Origin: Geobacillus thermodenitrificans subsp. thermodenitrificans DSM 465
GTDB lineage: Bacteria > Bacillota > Bacilli > Bacillales > Anoxybacillaceae
Direction of reading: 5' to 3'
Length of the DNA stretch: 64,000 nt
NCBI RefSeq assembly: GCF_000496575.1
Contig: NZ_AYKT01000001.1
Coordinates: 1-64,000, forward strand
The notes under the pieces are model-generated. The model was not told the DNA's origin. It saw only the letters and a list, made by a program, of their open reading frames with translations, and made no database searches. Every line of letters starts with the position of its first letter. Positions within the stretch are counted from its first letter, which is position 1. Position numbers and translations under genes: made by a program. This document shows positions 1 to 8,318 of this stretch, in pieces.

Positions 1-110
1 GTCAAGTACATTTTGTGGTGAAGAGCCATATTTTTTCAAGACACATTTTAATTCGATTTAACTCATTTTACGTATTTAACTCACTTGTTTTTCCCCTTTC
101 TATTTTGACA

Positions 111-147
111 GGATGGAGGTCGCTGGTTCGAGCCCAGTCGGAATCAC
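111..147 (+). other. tRNA 3'-end fragment, candidate attachment site
   Basis: Bases 115-147 read like the 3' third of a tRNA: variable loop, a T arm with stem GCTGG, loop TTCGAGC and closing CCAGT, then a seven-base acceptor strand CGGAATC and discriminator A. No D arm or anticodon arm lies upstream; the preceding ~110 bases are AT-rich and unrelated. Integrases typically recombine in tRNA 3' ends, so a lone 3' end followed by a native-looking terminator is the usual scar of an integrated element. I cannot name the tRNA and see no integrase in the window. Confidence 0.6.
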
Positions 148-153
148 TAAAGT

Positions 154-206
154 GAAAAGCTTGAAATCCTTGCATGTATCAAGGATTTCAAGCTTTTCGT
201 TTTTTA
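154..206 (+). terminator. Rho-independent terminator after tRNA fragment
   Basis: A perfect 19-bp stem pairs 154-172 with 180-198 over a 7-base loop, followed by a T-rich run to 206. It most likely ended the tRNA transcript whose 3' end precedes it. Confidence 0.8.
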
Positions 207-342
207 TAGCATTTACTCAAATGACGGTCGTGCCATTTTGGTACCGAAGCATTTTTCGTTTGATTTTGATAGCAGGGCATCGATCTGATTGGATGCTTCC
301 TTTTCAATTAAGATATAAATGGTTAACTATCATGATGTTTTT

Positions 343-376
343 GAAAAAATAAAGCAGCATCATTTCATATGCTGCT
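343..376 (-). terminator. Terminator of ydbS-ydbT
   Basis: Read on the minus strand, AGCAGCAT and its complement (353-360 with 369-376) form a hairpin followed by a T-rich stretch, 11 bases past the ydbT stop codon. Confidence 0.7.
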
Positions 377-386
377 GGTAGGTGAT

Positions 387-1874
387 TTATTTGCTATTCA
401 CTTCAACGTAAGAAGGAATCGGACAAGCCTCTTGCTTTAAAGAACTGTACTGTGAATGTGGATCAATCTCCACATCTTTTGTGCGCGCTTCAAACCAAGA
501 GGTGATCAACGGCTGTAGAGAAGAATCGATATCTAATAACGTTGTTACGTGAACCGGGTGTGCACGATTGGTCAGTTTTACACTCATGACACCAAACATT
601 CGCTGTAGCAAAGAACGCTCAAATTGCAATTCAAGCAACTTTGCGCGTTTCGTTACGAGTGTTTCTACTGTAAAGGCACCTGAGCGAAGCTGCACATGTG
701 TATCTTCTAACCGAAACGCTGTATGACGGTATTCTCGAATGCGGTTGATATAAGTAAACACCAACACAATCGCACCAAGAATAAAGAAAAGTGGTTTCCA
801 AAATCCAATGGCAGCAACGAGGCTTGCAAAAATAGGCGGCCGAAGCCAAATCAACTTTTTTGCTTTAGGGGATGCATAATGTGTCATACTACGCAGTTGA
901 AATTCTGGCAGCATGATGGCTATTAATTCATGTGCTTTTTCCGTCGGTAAGTACGGGAAAAATTCATTAAGGTTTTGGTCCTCACTCGGCAAAATTTCCC
1001 CTGCTGAAATCAGCTTAATGGTTGTCACACCGAGCAACTTTTGATAGCCGTTTTGTTTGTAAATGACCGCTTGTACTTTGTCTTTACGAATGGAAAAGCT
1101 TTGTTTAGAAAGCCAGCCTTTTTGTACATAAATGCGTTCATTGTCCATTGAAATGGTATATTGATAGTAGCTATTAAACGTTTTAAAGACGCCGATACCG
1201 ACAGCTGCGAATACGGCAAGTAAGACGAGCAAGATGAGCAGCCATCCTGAAAGATGAGACATCACCGTATCTACATTAATGTATTTCTCTGGATGTACAT
1301 CTGACCATATATTTAAGCCAATAGGAATGATGGCTAAAAAACTGAAAGACAAAAGGGACGCTTTCAAAATATCACGAATGGTAGTAGTAAAAAGAACTTG
1401 ACGTTCAGATACATGGATGGCTTCCCCAACCTGTTTCTCTTGATTCCCATTTCGTAAAACATAATCCTCTATCTTGATGCAATCTGCTTTGCTTACAAAT
1501 TTCAATGTCACATCGCTAGTCGCTTCACCTGTTTCCATTGTGATCGATTGTACGCCAAATAATCGTTGCAAAACATTTGCCTGCGTTTGCACATTCTCAA
1601 ATTTTTCGCGCGGTATAAATTGCTCTGATTTAGAAAATAGGCCCTTATGTATATGAATACCATCTTCAGCAAATACCACTTTAGTAAATAATGTCTCATA
1701 GATGCGAAACAGGAAACTGAATCCGAAAACCGCAATCGCACCCCATTGCACAATATTCATGAACATAGAGTTACTACCTGCATTTAGGAATAAAATGAAC
1801 AGTATAAACAGATTGTTTTTGATAAGGTCTAGCATGTCATAGAATAGTTTTAGCTTGGAATAGCGAAACGTCAT
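387..1874 (-). CDS. ydbT: YdbT-like membrane protein with bacterial PH domains
   Basis: A 495-residue membrane protein of the YdbT family. Three copies of the bacterial PH (bPH2) pattern are visible near residues 60-130, 250-320 and 400-460; each has a beta-rich start and an [F/L]GV motif (RLFGVQS, KLLGVTT, RMFGVMS). Hydrophobic segments separate the copies (about 20-60, 170-235, 350-375). Length is close to that of B. subtilis YdbT. The start overlaps the ydbS stop by four bases (ATGA), so the two are translationally coupled. In Bacillus the YdbS-YdbT pair has been linked to resistance to antimicrobial substances from competitors; the mechanism is unknown. Base composition is AT-richer than the genes beyond 6.5 kb. 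Confidence 0.85.
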   Translation of the reverse strand: MTFRYSKLKLFYDMLDLIKNNLFILFILFLNAGSNSMFMNIVQWGAIAVFGFSFLFRIYETLFTKVVFAEDGIHIHKGLFSKSEQFIPREKFENVQTQANVLQRLFGVQSITMETGEATSDVTLKFVSKADCIKIEDYVLRNGNQEKQVGEAIHVSERQVLFTTTIRDILKASLLSFSFLAIIPIGLNIWSDVHPEKYINVDTVMSHLSGWLLILLVLLAVFAAVGIGVFKTFNSYYQYTISMDNERIYVQKGWLSKQSFSIRKDKVQAVIYKQNGYQKLLGVTTIKLISAGEILPSEDQNLNEFFPYLPTEKAHELIAIMLPEFQLRSMTHYASPKAKKLIWLRPPIFASLVAAIGFWKPLFFILGAIVLVFTYINRIREYRHTAFRLEDTHVQLRSGAFTVETLVTKRAKLLELQFERSLLQRMFGVMSVKLTNRAHPVHVTTLLDIDSSLQPLITSWFEARTKDVEIDPHSQYSSLKQEACPIPSYVEVNSK

Positions 1875-2359
1875 CTTTCATCAAGCTCCTTTAAACGGGC
1901 AAGCTTCGAAATATCATCGCGGAGCTTTATGGCAACTTCTTCCTCAATATGTGGAATGGTAACGCCGCCTTGCATCGTTTTAATTTCAATGGAGCGGACA
2001 CCATATTTTCGCATAATGATGCCTTGAATCAATTCAATGGATTGTATTTTTGTCATCGGCACTACAACTTCCACTTTTGTCCAAACCCCGCTTTTAATGT
2101 ATAAAAAATCATCCGTTAGCCCGTATCGAAACGTTTTATAGTATATCGGTGAGCTTACAAAATACGTCCACGGAATACCAATGATAGTAATGATAAACAG
2201 GGCGATCCAAACATACCGTAGCCAGTTCCACCAGTTAAAATAATCTGTGGAAAAATAAAGTCCAGTTATAACGACAAGGGAAATGAGTGATGTAATCAGT
2301 TCATTTAAATTGCGCACCTTCATCGCTTTAGGTGAGATTTGTTGATACTGTACTTCCAT
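1871..2359 (-). CDS. ydbS: YdbS-like bacterial PH domain membrane protein
   Basis: A 162-residue protein with two hydrophobic segments at about residues 20-65 and one bPH2 domain after them (FRYGLTDDFLYIKSGVW, then KIQSIELIQ and RKYGVRSIEIKT). I chose the ATG at 2359 because AAAGGAGAG sits directly upstream; a longer open frame to 2536 has no ribosome binding site and an unlikely N-terminus. It is the first gene of a two-gene unit with ydbT, as in B. subtilis. It presumably acts with YdbT in the membrane; the biochemical role is unknown. Confidence 0.8.
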   Translation of the reverse strand: MEVQYQQISPKAMKVRNLNELITSLISLVVITGLYFSTDYFNWWNWLRYVWIALFIITIIGIPWTYFVSSPIYYKTFRYGLTDDFLYIKSGVWTKVEVVVPMTKIQSIELIQGIIMRKYGVRSIEIKTMQGGVTIPHIEEEVAIKLRDDISKLARLKELDER

Positions 2360-2644
2360 ACGGTTCTCTCCTTTAAGTTGGAAAATTATCCATGCAATTT
2401 CACTTACGGTAAGTGATAAAAAAAGTTTCGTTTGAATAAGCTGTGATTGAAATTTTTGTAAAACAGCTATTTCGAAAAGTGAGAGATCTTTGAAGGAAAT
2501 GTTTTGGGCTATGAGATACATTTTTGCTCTTCGCATAGCCCACAGGATATGAGTATGAGATGAAAAACAAACTTCAACAATCGGGCGATTTTTTTGAAGA
2601 AAGATGGAATGATATATGACTTTTTTTAGGTTTAGGGAATTTCA

Positions 2645-2688
2645 TTAAAAAATTCAAGGCTCACGTTTTTTCTAAACGTGAGCCTTGA
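2645..2688 (-). terminator. Terminator downstream of ytcD-like gene
   Basis: A perfect stem (2654-2668 with 2674-2688) around a short loop is followed, on the minus strand, by AATTTTTTAATG. It lies ~60 bases beyond the HxlR-family stop codon. The plus-strand side has no T run. Confidence 0.75.
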
Positions 2689-2750
2689 GTCATTCTTCTG
2701 TATTTGCATTTTTTCACTTATTCATTCTGCTCGTATCTATTCAATGTGTG

Positions 2751-3122
2751 TTATTTTAGATTATCATTTAAAACGCTCTCCTCTAACACAGTAAATTTAT
2801 CACCGTATACCTTGGTAATATGTTTTTCTCCCCATGCACATAAAGAGTCTAAAATCTCTTTTAAACTCCATCCATATTCGCTAAGTTCATATTCCACTTT
2901 TGGAGGAACTTGGTTATAAACAATGCGATTAATGATCCCATCTGCTTCTAACTCGCGTAGTTGTTGAGTTAACATTTTTTGTGTAATGCCGGGCATAAGA
3001 CGTTTTAGCTCACTTGTCCGTTTTTTACCGTGTGTTAGATGGCAAAGGATTACGCATTTCCATTTTCCGCCTATCACTTCTAATGTTGCTTCAACGGGAA
3101 TATTATACTTCTTTTTTTGCAT
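2751..3122 (-). CDS. ytcD: HxlR-family transcriptional regulator (YtcD-like)
   Basis: A 123-residue winged-helix protein of the HxlR family. The family signature is plain: VIGGKWKCVILCHL near residue 17, ELKRLMPGITQKMLTQQLREL near 40, and VPPKVEYELSEYGWSL near 75. The gene is divergent from an MFS exporter and an aldo/keto reductase, the same arrangement as ytcD / ytbD-ytbE in B. subtilis, so it probably senses a reactive or toxic small molecule and represses that pair. Three near-palindromes in the divergent spacer are the likely operators. Only a CI region motif would identify the inducer, and none is visible. Confidence 0.85.
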   Translation of the reverse strand: MQKKKYNIPVEATLEVIGGKWKCVILCHLTHGKKRTSELKRLMPGITQKMLTQQLRELEADGIINRIVYNQVPPKVEYELSEYGWSLKEILDSLCAWGEKHITKVYGDKFTVLEESVLNDNLK

Positions 3123-3144
3123 TTTTCTTCCTCCTAACCGATAG

Positions 3145-3200
3145 GTACTAAAAAGTATCTATAGTACTTTTAAGTGTCTATATTACTTAAAAGTACGTAC
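3145..3200. promoter_or_regulatory. Probable HxlR operator cluster between ytcD and ytbD
   Basis: Three related AT-rich inverted repeats lie in tandem: GTACTAAAAAGTATC (3145-3159), AGTACTTTTAAGTGTC (3163-3178) and TACTTAAAAGTACGTAC (3184-3200). All share a GTACT/AGTAC half-site, which fits the dyads bound by HxlR-family dimers. They sit just upstream of the ytcD start, where they could act on both divergent genes. Confidence 0.65.
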
Positions 3201-3312
3201 TTTCCTGAGTAATTTATATGTATCATAATAACATTTGCCGGCCGGTTTTCACCATCCTCTTTTGTATATCGTTTGTTTGCATAGATGGAAACAATGATTA
3301 GGAGGCAAAAAA

Positions 3313-4506
3313 ATGACTTTAGATAAAAAACGAAGTACATTGGCATTGCTGGCATTAGCAGTGAGTGCCTTTGCCATTGGGACAACGGAATTTATTAGTG
3401 TAGGACTATTACCACTTATATCTCAAGATTTACACGTTTCTGTTTCAACGGCGGGGTTAACCGTTTCCTTATATGCTTTAGGGGTAACCTTTGGAGCACC
3501 GATCCTGACATCTGTGACATCGAATATGTCACGTAAATCGTTATTACTTTGGATTATGATTATTTTTATTATCGGAAATAGCATTGCTGCTAGTGCAACT
3601 AGTATTGGTGTGTTGTTAGTCGCTCGTGTGCTTTCGGCTTTTTCACACGGGGTATTTATGTCAATTGGCTCCACGATCGCAGCAAGTTTAGTACCGGAAA
3701 ATCGCAGAGCTAGTGCTATTTCCATTATGTTCACAGGTCTCACCGTAGCAACTATTACGGGTGTACCTTTTGGCACATTCATTGGGCAGCAATTCGGCTG
3801 GAGGATTGCTTTTATATTTATTGTTGTTGTCGGCATTATTGCTTTCATCGCCAACGGTATTCTTGTTCCATCGAATTTACGAAAAGGTGCTCGTACTACA
3901 TTGGGTGATCAGTTCAAGCTTTTGACAAATGGCCGCTTATTGCTTTTATTTATCATTACGGCTTTAGGATATGGAGGTACGTTTGTTGTCTTTACGTATT
4001 TATCTCCACTTCTTCAAGAGATCACGGGATTTCATGAGAAGACAGTTGCTGTCATTCTACTTATCTATGGAGTTGCCATTGCGATTGGTAACGTGATGGG
4101 TGGAAAGTTGTCTAATCAAAATCCGATTGGTGCATTATTTTATATGTTTATTGTGCAAGCCATTGTGCTCTGTATCTTAACATTCACAGCTCCATTTAAA
4201 GCAGCTGCATTCATTACGATCATCTTAATGGGATTGCTAGCTTTTATGAACGTGCCGGGACTGCAAGTATATGTAGTAATGTTAGCCGAGCGTTTTGTAC
4301 CGAGTGCAGTAGATGTGGCTTCTGCGATTAATATTGCAGCATTTAACGCTGGAATCGCAATCGGATCGTACCTGGGTGGGGTAATCACCGATTTGCTTGG
4401 ACTTATTCATACACCGTGGATAGGAGCATTAATGGTTCTAGGAGCTGTGATCTTAACAGATTGGAGTCGAACCCTAGAGCGAAAAGATCAAAAAAGTGTT
4501 GCGTAA
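3313..4506 (+). CDS. ytbD: MFS efflux transporter (YtbD-like, DHA1 family)
   Basis: A 397-residue, 12-segment major facilitator protein. The N-terminal TTEFISVGLLP and the helix-4/5 region with ARVLSAFSHGVF and GVPFGTFIGQQ are typical of the AraJ/YdhP/PbuE branch of drug:H+ antiporters, where helix 5 carries antiporter motif C-like glycine/proline spacing. RBS AGGAGG lies at 3300-3305. It is followed after 219 bases by an aldo/keto reductase. Expected job: export of a toxic compound or metabolite from the cytoplasm, induced through the divergent HxlR regulator. Substrate is unknown. Confidence 0.85.
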   Translation: MTLDKKRSTLALLALAVSAFAIGTTEFISVGLLPLISQDLHVSVSTAGLTVSLYALGVTFGAPILTSVTSNMSRKSLLLWIMIIFIIGNSIAASATSIGVLLVARVLSAFSHGVFMSIGSTIAASLVPENRRASAISIMFTGLTVATITGVPFGTFIGQQFGWRIAFIFIVVVGIIAFIANGILVPSNLRKGARTTLGDQFKLLTNGRLLLLFIITALGYGGTFVVFTYLSPLLQEITGFHEKTVAVILLIYGVAIAIGNVMGGKLSNQNPIGALFYMFIVQAIVLCILTFTAPFKAAAFITIILMGLLAFMNVPGLQVYVVMLAERFVPSAVDVASAINIAAFNAGIAIGSYLGGVITDLLGLIHTPWIGALMVLGAVILTDWSRTLERKDQKSVA

Positions 4507-4725
4507 AATTTAGATAAAGAAGGAAAGACATTCAAAAAAACAACCTTTCAATATACGTTTACAGAATGCGATGACTATCAACTATGCTTGCTTTCTTTGT
4601 TGGTATAAATCGGTTTATTAACTAAAAAATATAAAATATTGCTTAGAGGGAGGTGATGGATACTTACATAGACAGCAACACTGTTTAAAACCAATTTCAA
4701 TTCTTAATCATTAGGAGGTCAAGTT

Positions 4726-5571
4726 ATGGTTGCAAAAAATTTACAAGATACAACTACTTTGCATAACGGTGTAAAAATGCCCTGGTTTGGTATCGGAGTG
4801 TTTAAAGTAGAAGAAGGTCCCGAGCTAGTTAATGCTGTCAAAACAGCCATTAAACACGGTTATCGCAGTATTGATACAGCAGCTATTTATGGAAATGAAG
4901 TGGGAGTCGGTCAAGGTATTCGTGAAGGGATGAAAGAAACTGGTATTTCTAGAGAAGAGCTATTTGTGACATCGAAAGTTTGGAATACCGATTTAGGATA
5001 CGAATCTACGATTGCAGCCTATGAAACGAGCTTAACTAAACTTGGTTTAGAGTATCTAGATTTATATCTCATTCACTGGCCTGTAGAAGGTAAGTATAAA
5101 GATGCATGGAGAGCATTAGAGACGCTTTATAAAGAAGGACGAGTAAAAGCTATTGGAGTAAGTAATTTTCAAATCCATCATCTTGAAGACTTGATGAAAG
5201 ACGCAGAAATTAAACCAATGGTGAACCAAGTGGAATACCATCCGCGTTTAACCCAAAAAGAACTTCAGTTGTTTTGTCAGGAACATGGGATTCAGCTAGA
5301 AGCTTGGTCTCCATTAATGCAAGGTCAATTACTAAATAATGAGGTTTTACAAGAGATCGCAAATAAGTATAACAAATCTGTTGCCCAAGTCATTTTACGT
5401 TGGGACTTACAAAACGGCGTTGTAACCATTCCGAAAACTACAAAAGAACATCGCATTGTTGAAAACGCATCAGTATTTGATTTTGAGTTAACGGAAGAAG
5501 ATATGAAGAAGATTGATGGTCTGAATCAGAATCATCGAGTCGGTCCAGACCCAGACAATTTTGATTTTTAA
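4726..5571 (+). CDS. ytbE: Aldo/keto reductase (YtbE-like)
   Basis: A 281-residue NADPH-dependent aldo/keto reductase. The family landmarks are present: GYRSIDTAAIYGNE with the catalytic Asp and Tyr, VTSKVW with the catalytic Lys, LDLYLIHWP with the catalytic His, IGVSNF, and the cofactor-binding IPKTTK near residue 237. Length matches the family. AGGAGG precedes the start. Members reduce glyoxals and other reactive carbonyls; pairing with an MFS pump under an HxlR regulator suggests a detoxification cassette. Base composition is low in G+C like its upstream neighbours. Confidence 0.9.
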   Translation: MVAKNLQDTTTLHNGVKMPWFGIGVFKVEEGPELVNAVKTAIKHGYRSIDTAAIYGNEVGVGQGIREGMKETGISREELFVTSKVWNTDLGYESTIAAYETSLTKLGLEYLDLYLIHWPVEGKYKDAWRALETLYKEGRVKAIGVSNFQIHHLEDLMKDAEIKPMVNQVEYHPRLTQKELQLFCQEHGIQLEAWSPLMQGQLLNNEVLQEIANKYNKSVAQVILRWDLQNGVVTIPKTTKEHRIVENASVFDFELTEEDMKKIDGLNQNHRVGPDPDNFDF

Positions 5572-5715
5572 CATGTTCGCCGAGAAGGACCCATCTCTTA
5601 ATGGCTCGTAAGGGGGAGAGGCTCATAAACGGAAAAGAAGTACCTTATGGGACTAAAGGAAGCTCAAGACTAGATTAGTATAAAGATTATTACCCCAGTC
5701 AGAATCATCAAATGA

Positions 5716-5757
5716 AATCCCTTGAGTCACAAGGCTGCAAGGGATTGTTTGTTTTTT
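5716..5757 (+). terminator. Terminator after ytbE
   Basis: AATCCCTTG (5716-5724) pairs with CAAGGGATT (5738-5746), followed by TTTGTTTTTT. It also marks roughly where the AT-rich block ends. Confidence 0.8.
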
Positions 5758-5838
5758 CAGTGATCTAGTGTAATTTTTAGAGTGATTGAGCAATTATTGC
5801 ATCCTATTTTTTATATTAAAAAACAAGGGGAGAGTCCT

Positions 5839-6160
5839 ATGCCATTGAAAACAGGGGATGTCATCACCTTCGGCTGGACGTTTCTGGTGACAGCGGCATT
5901 CATCATGTCACCCCATATGAACAAGGAAGGCTTGTCGTTCAAGGATTGCTGACGACGACGTTGCCAACGAAGATCGGTGGGGATGATAACATCTTGGCGC
6001 GCACGGTGAATGTTGAGTGTTTGCGCCCTTTGTTTACGGGGGATACGATCCGTTGGGATGTGAACATTGAGAAGTCGGGATTTTTTATAGGATATATTGG
6101 GAGAGTGAAGAAATTTCGAAGTTGGACTACGATGAACCGAAAGAGGCTCTCTCATTGAAA
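5839..6160 (+). pseudogene. Decayed MaoC-like hydratase gene
   Basis: Starting at 5839 the frame reads LKTGDVITFGWTF, the usual opening of a MaoC/hot-dog (R)-hydratase, behind a good RBS. It then jumps: one frame stops at 5950, while a second frame reads SGDSGIHHVTPYEQGRLVVQ and continues LLTTTLPTKIGG and LARTVNVECLRPLFTGDTIR, which is the hot-dog core (the sheet strands and the conserved PTKIGG loop). The segment that should join them (the SEEDV..F helix before SGD) is missing, so an internal deletion with a frame change has removed about ten residues. The 3' end also drifts out of frame after ~6090. It cannot make a normal enzyme. Confidence 0.75.
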
Positions 6161-6498
6161 ACTTGCGTTTCTACCTATTACAAAAGGAAAATCACTCATT
6201 TGGGCCTAGGAAAGAAAACGACATCTGAACAATCAATTTCTTTGTTGTCATTTGATGGGCTGTTGGTCCCGAGTTGTGGCCTCATGGATGAGGTTAGCAA
6301 GTTCACGCTCATGGCCATGATGTCGGTTTGGGAAAACGGATAGATCGCCGTATTTTGCGGGTGAAGTGGTTAGACACCATTTCGCCATAACTTTTTGAAC
6401 AGATTGTGAAATGTTGAACAAAGTTATTCCGTTTGTCGGAAAAAGGAGTATGATGAAAGTGTAAGGAACATCTTCCAAAATGAGAGGGGAGACATACA
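6161..6498. other. Intergenic region, decayed sequence and possible FNR/Rex-like site
   Basis: No convincing gene. Short open stretches continue in changing frames from the hydratase remnant and may be further debris. TTGTGAAATGTTGAACAA at about 6402-6419 is an imperfect inverted repeat of the FNR/Rex general type upstream of doxX; the right half-site is poor, so this is only a suggestion. Confidence 0.3.
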
Positions 6499-7014
6499 AT
6501 GGTAGTAAAATGGTTGCGTGAACACGTTACAGCATCAGCGTTGATGGTAGTATTGAGGCTGTATTTAGGATATGAGTGGATGGTGGCAGGGTGGGGAAAA
6601 CTGACGAACGGCTTTGATGCTTCAGGGTTTTTAAAAGGAACGTTGGCGAAGGCCACAGGCGAACATCCAGCTGTGCAAGGCTGGTGGGCAGCCTTTATCG
6701 AAAACGTAGCACTGCCGAATGTTGGATTGTTTAACTTCCTCGTGCCATGGGGCGAATTTCTCGTCGGCATCGCACTGATTCTTGGATTGTTTACGACTTT
6801 TGCTGCGCTCATGGGAGCGGTCATGAACTTCGCCTTCATGTTCTCGGGCACGACGAGCACGAACCCGCAAATGGTGCTGCTGACCGTCTTCATCCTCGTC
6901 GCCGGGGCCAATGCGGGACGATACGGTTTAGATCGTTGGGTGTTGCCTTATCTCCGCCAACGGTGGACGGATAAAATGCATCGTCCGCATCGTCCGGCCG
7001 TAGTGCATAAATAA
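6499..7014 (+). CDS. DoxX family membrane protein
   Basis: A 171-residue integral membrane protein with the DoxX pattern: RLYLGYEWMVAGWGKL in the first membrane segment, NVGLFNFLVPWGEFLVGIALILGLFT in the second and third, and MVLLTVFILVAGANAGRYGLDRW at the end. RBS GAGGGGAG precedes the ATG. Relatives include the small subunit of thiosulfate:quinone oxidoreductase and B. subtilis CatD, which associate with redox enzymes or respiratory quinone chemistry. No partner enzyme is adjacent, so the specific role is open. Confidence 0.8.
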   Translation: MVVKWLREHVTASALMVVLRLYLGYEWMVAGWGKLTNGFDASGFLKGTLAKATGEHPAVQGWWAAFIENVALPNVGLFNFLVPWGEFLVGIALILGLFTTFAALMGAVMNFAFMFSGTTSTNPQMVLLTVFILVAGANAGRYGLDRWVLPYLRQRWTDKMHRPHRPAVVHK

Positions 7015-7059
7015 CCGCCATCACGCTGCGTAAGCTGTTTCGGATTTCTTCTTTATTCC

Positions 7060-7099
7060 AACGGCCGCTTCTTCTCCGATATGGAAGGAAGCGGCCGTT
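7060..7099. repeat. 12-bp perfect inverted repeat after doxX
   Basis: AACGGCCGCTTC (7060-7071) and its exact complement (7088-7099) flank a 16-base loop. No T run follows on either strand, so it may be a transcript-end stabiliser or a partial terminator for doxX. Confidence 0.5.
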
Positions 7100-7190
7100 C
7101 GCTGTAGCAACCAAAATCTATGATCACGATCGCCCTTTTAAATAGAAGGATGGATCATCTTAAGCTGGAAGTGGGACACTTTCAACTTTT

Positions 7191-7209
7191 AAAAAGCGGG
7201 TGGCTTTTT
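7191..7209 (+). terminator. Short hairpin terminator upstream of fixABCX
   Basis: AAAAAGC and GCTTTTT flank a 5-base loop; the 3' arm supplies the T run. It probably backs up termination of doxX transcription. Confidence 0.5.
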
Positions 7210-7426
7210 ATCCGTTTTGACAAACTCTTTTAGCAGATCGTCAAAATGATATTTATATTATTTTTATAATATATATGTTGTTCGCCTTTGATACTGCTCC
7301 CTTCTAGTAAATAAGTTGCGAGAAATTTGAACAAAATAGCAAAATATTTGACAAAAACTTCAGGAAATTTCTTGGCTGCGCTAGAATATGAATATAGGAA
7401 AATAAACCATTTTGGGAGGTGGATGT

Positions 7427-8242
7427 ATGCTACATATTGTAGCCTGTATTAAGCAAGTGCCGGATACGAAGGTCGCCAAGATCAACCCGAAGACGAATAC
7501 GATCGACCGCGCGAGCGCCCCGGCGATTTTAAACCCGTATGATGCGCATGCTGTAGAGGAAGCTGTCCGCTTGAAAAAAAGATATGGCGGCGTCGTTTCC
7601 GTCTTGACGATGGGCCCGCCGCCGGCAGTAAAAGCGATTCGAAAGTGCATTGAGCTTGGTGCTGATGAAGGGTATATGATTTCCGACCGCGCGTTTGCCG
7701 GGGCGGATACGTTGGCGACGAGCTATGCGCTGGCGAAGGCGTTGGAACAAATCGCGAAACAACGGCCGATTGATTTGATTATTTGTGGAAAAATGACCAT
7801 CGACGGTGATACAGGCCAAGTGGGGCCAGGCATTGCCCGGCGTTTGGATATTCCGCCGCTCACCGGTGTGAACAAGGTCGTTGAAATTAACAAAGAAAAA
7901 GGATATGCGATTGTCCACCGCAAGCTCGAAGATGGTTATGAAGTCGTGAAGTCGACGCTCCCATGTTTATTCACGGTTGAAAAGGAAATTAACGACATCT
8001 CCTTTGCACCTTTACCCAACATGATTAAAGCCGCACGATACTACCCGACAATTTGGACCGCAAACGATTTGGAAAACGTTGACCGCAAACAGTTAGGATT
8101 AAAAGGTTCCCCGACAATTGTTTCGAAAATATGGACACCACCAAAGCCAAAAGGCGGTGAGATGCTCGAAGGGACGACAGAAGAAAAAGTAGAACAGCTG
8201 CTTTCGATCGTGCTTGAGAAAAAAGAGTTGTTTCAATCGTAG
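7427..8242 (+). CDS. fixA: Electron transfer flavoprotein beta subunit, FixA type
   Basis: A 271-residue EtfB/FixA protein that holds the bifurcating FAD/AMP region of the FixAB heterodimer. Visible landmarks are VACIKQVPDT at the N-terminus, VSVLTMGPPPA, GAD(x)2YMISDRAFAGADTLATSYALA, and ICGKMTIDGDTGQVGP(x)IA, which lines the nucleotide site. I use the ATG at 7427 because GGGAGGTG at 7414-7421 is ideally spaced; an upstream TTG would put the RBS inside the gene. First gene of a four-gene operon. FixABCX complexes take electrons from NADH and split them between quinone and a low-potential ferredoxin or flavodoxin. Confidence 0.92.
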   Translation: MLHIVACIKQVPDTKVAKINPKTNTIDRASAPAILNPYDAHAVEEAVRLKKRYGGVVSVLTMGPPPAVKAIRKCIELGADEGYMISDRAFAGADTLATSYALAKALEQIAKQRPIDLIICGKMTIDGDTGQVGPGIARRLDIPPLTGVNKVVEINKEKGYAIVHRKLEDGYEVVKSTLPCLFTVEKEINDISFAPLPNMIKAARYYPTIWTANDLENVDRKQLGLKGSPTIVSKIWTPPKPKGGEMLEGTTEEKVEQLLSIVLEKKELFQS

Positions 8243-8318
8243 CAACGTTCCTGAACCTGCTTGGCTCGCTGCTAGGAGCGAAAAGGAATGTTTGATGTTC
8301 ACAAGGAGGGGATAAAGT

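Noticed and set aside
6309-6911. Long minus-strand open frame (~200 codons) opposite doxX
   Set aside because: It is the antisense of a well-supported membrane protein gene in GC-rich DNA, has no RBS, and its translation resembles no protein.
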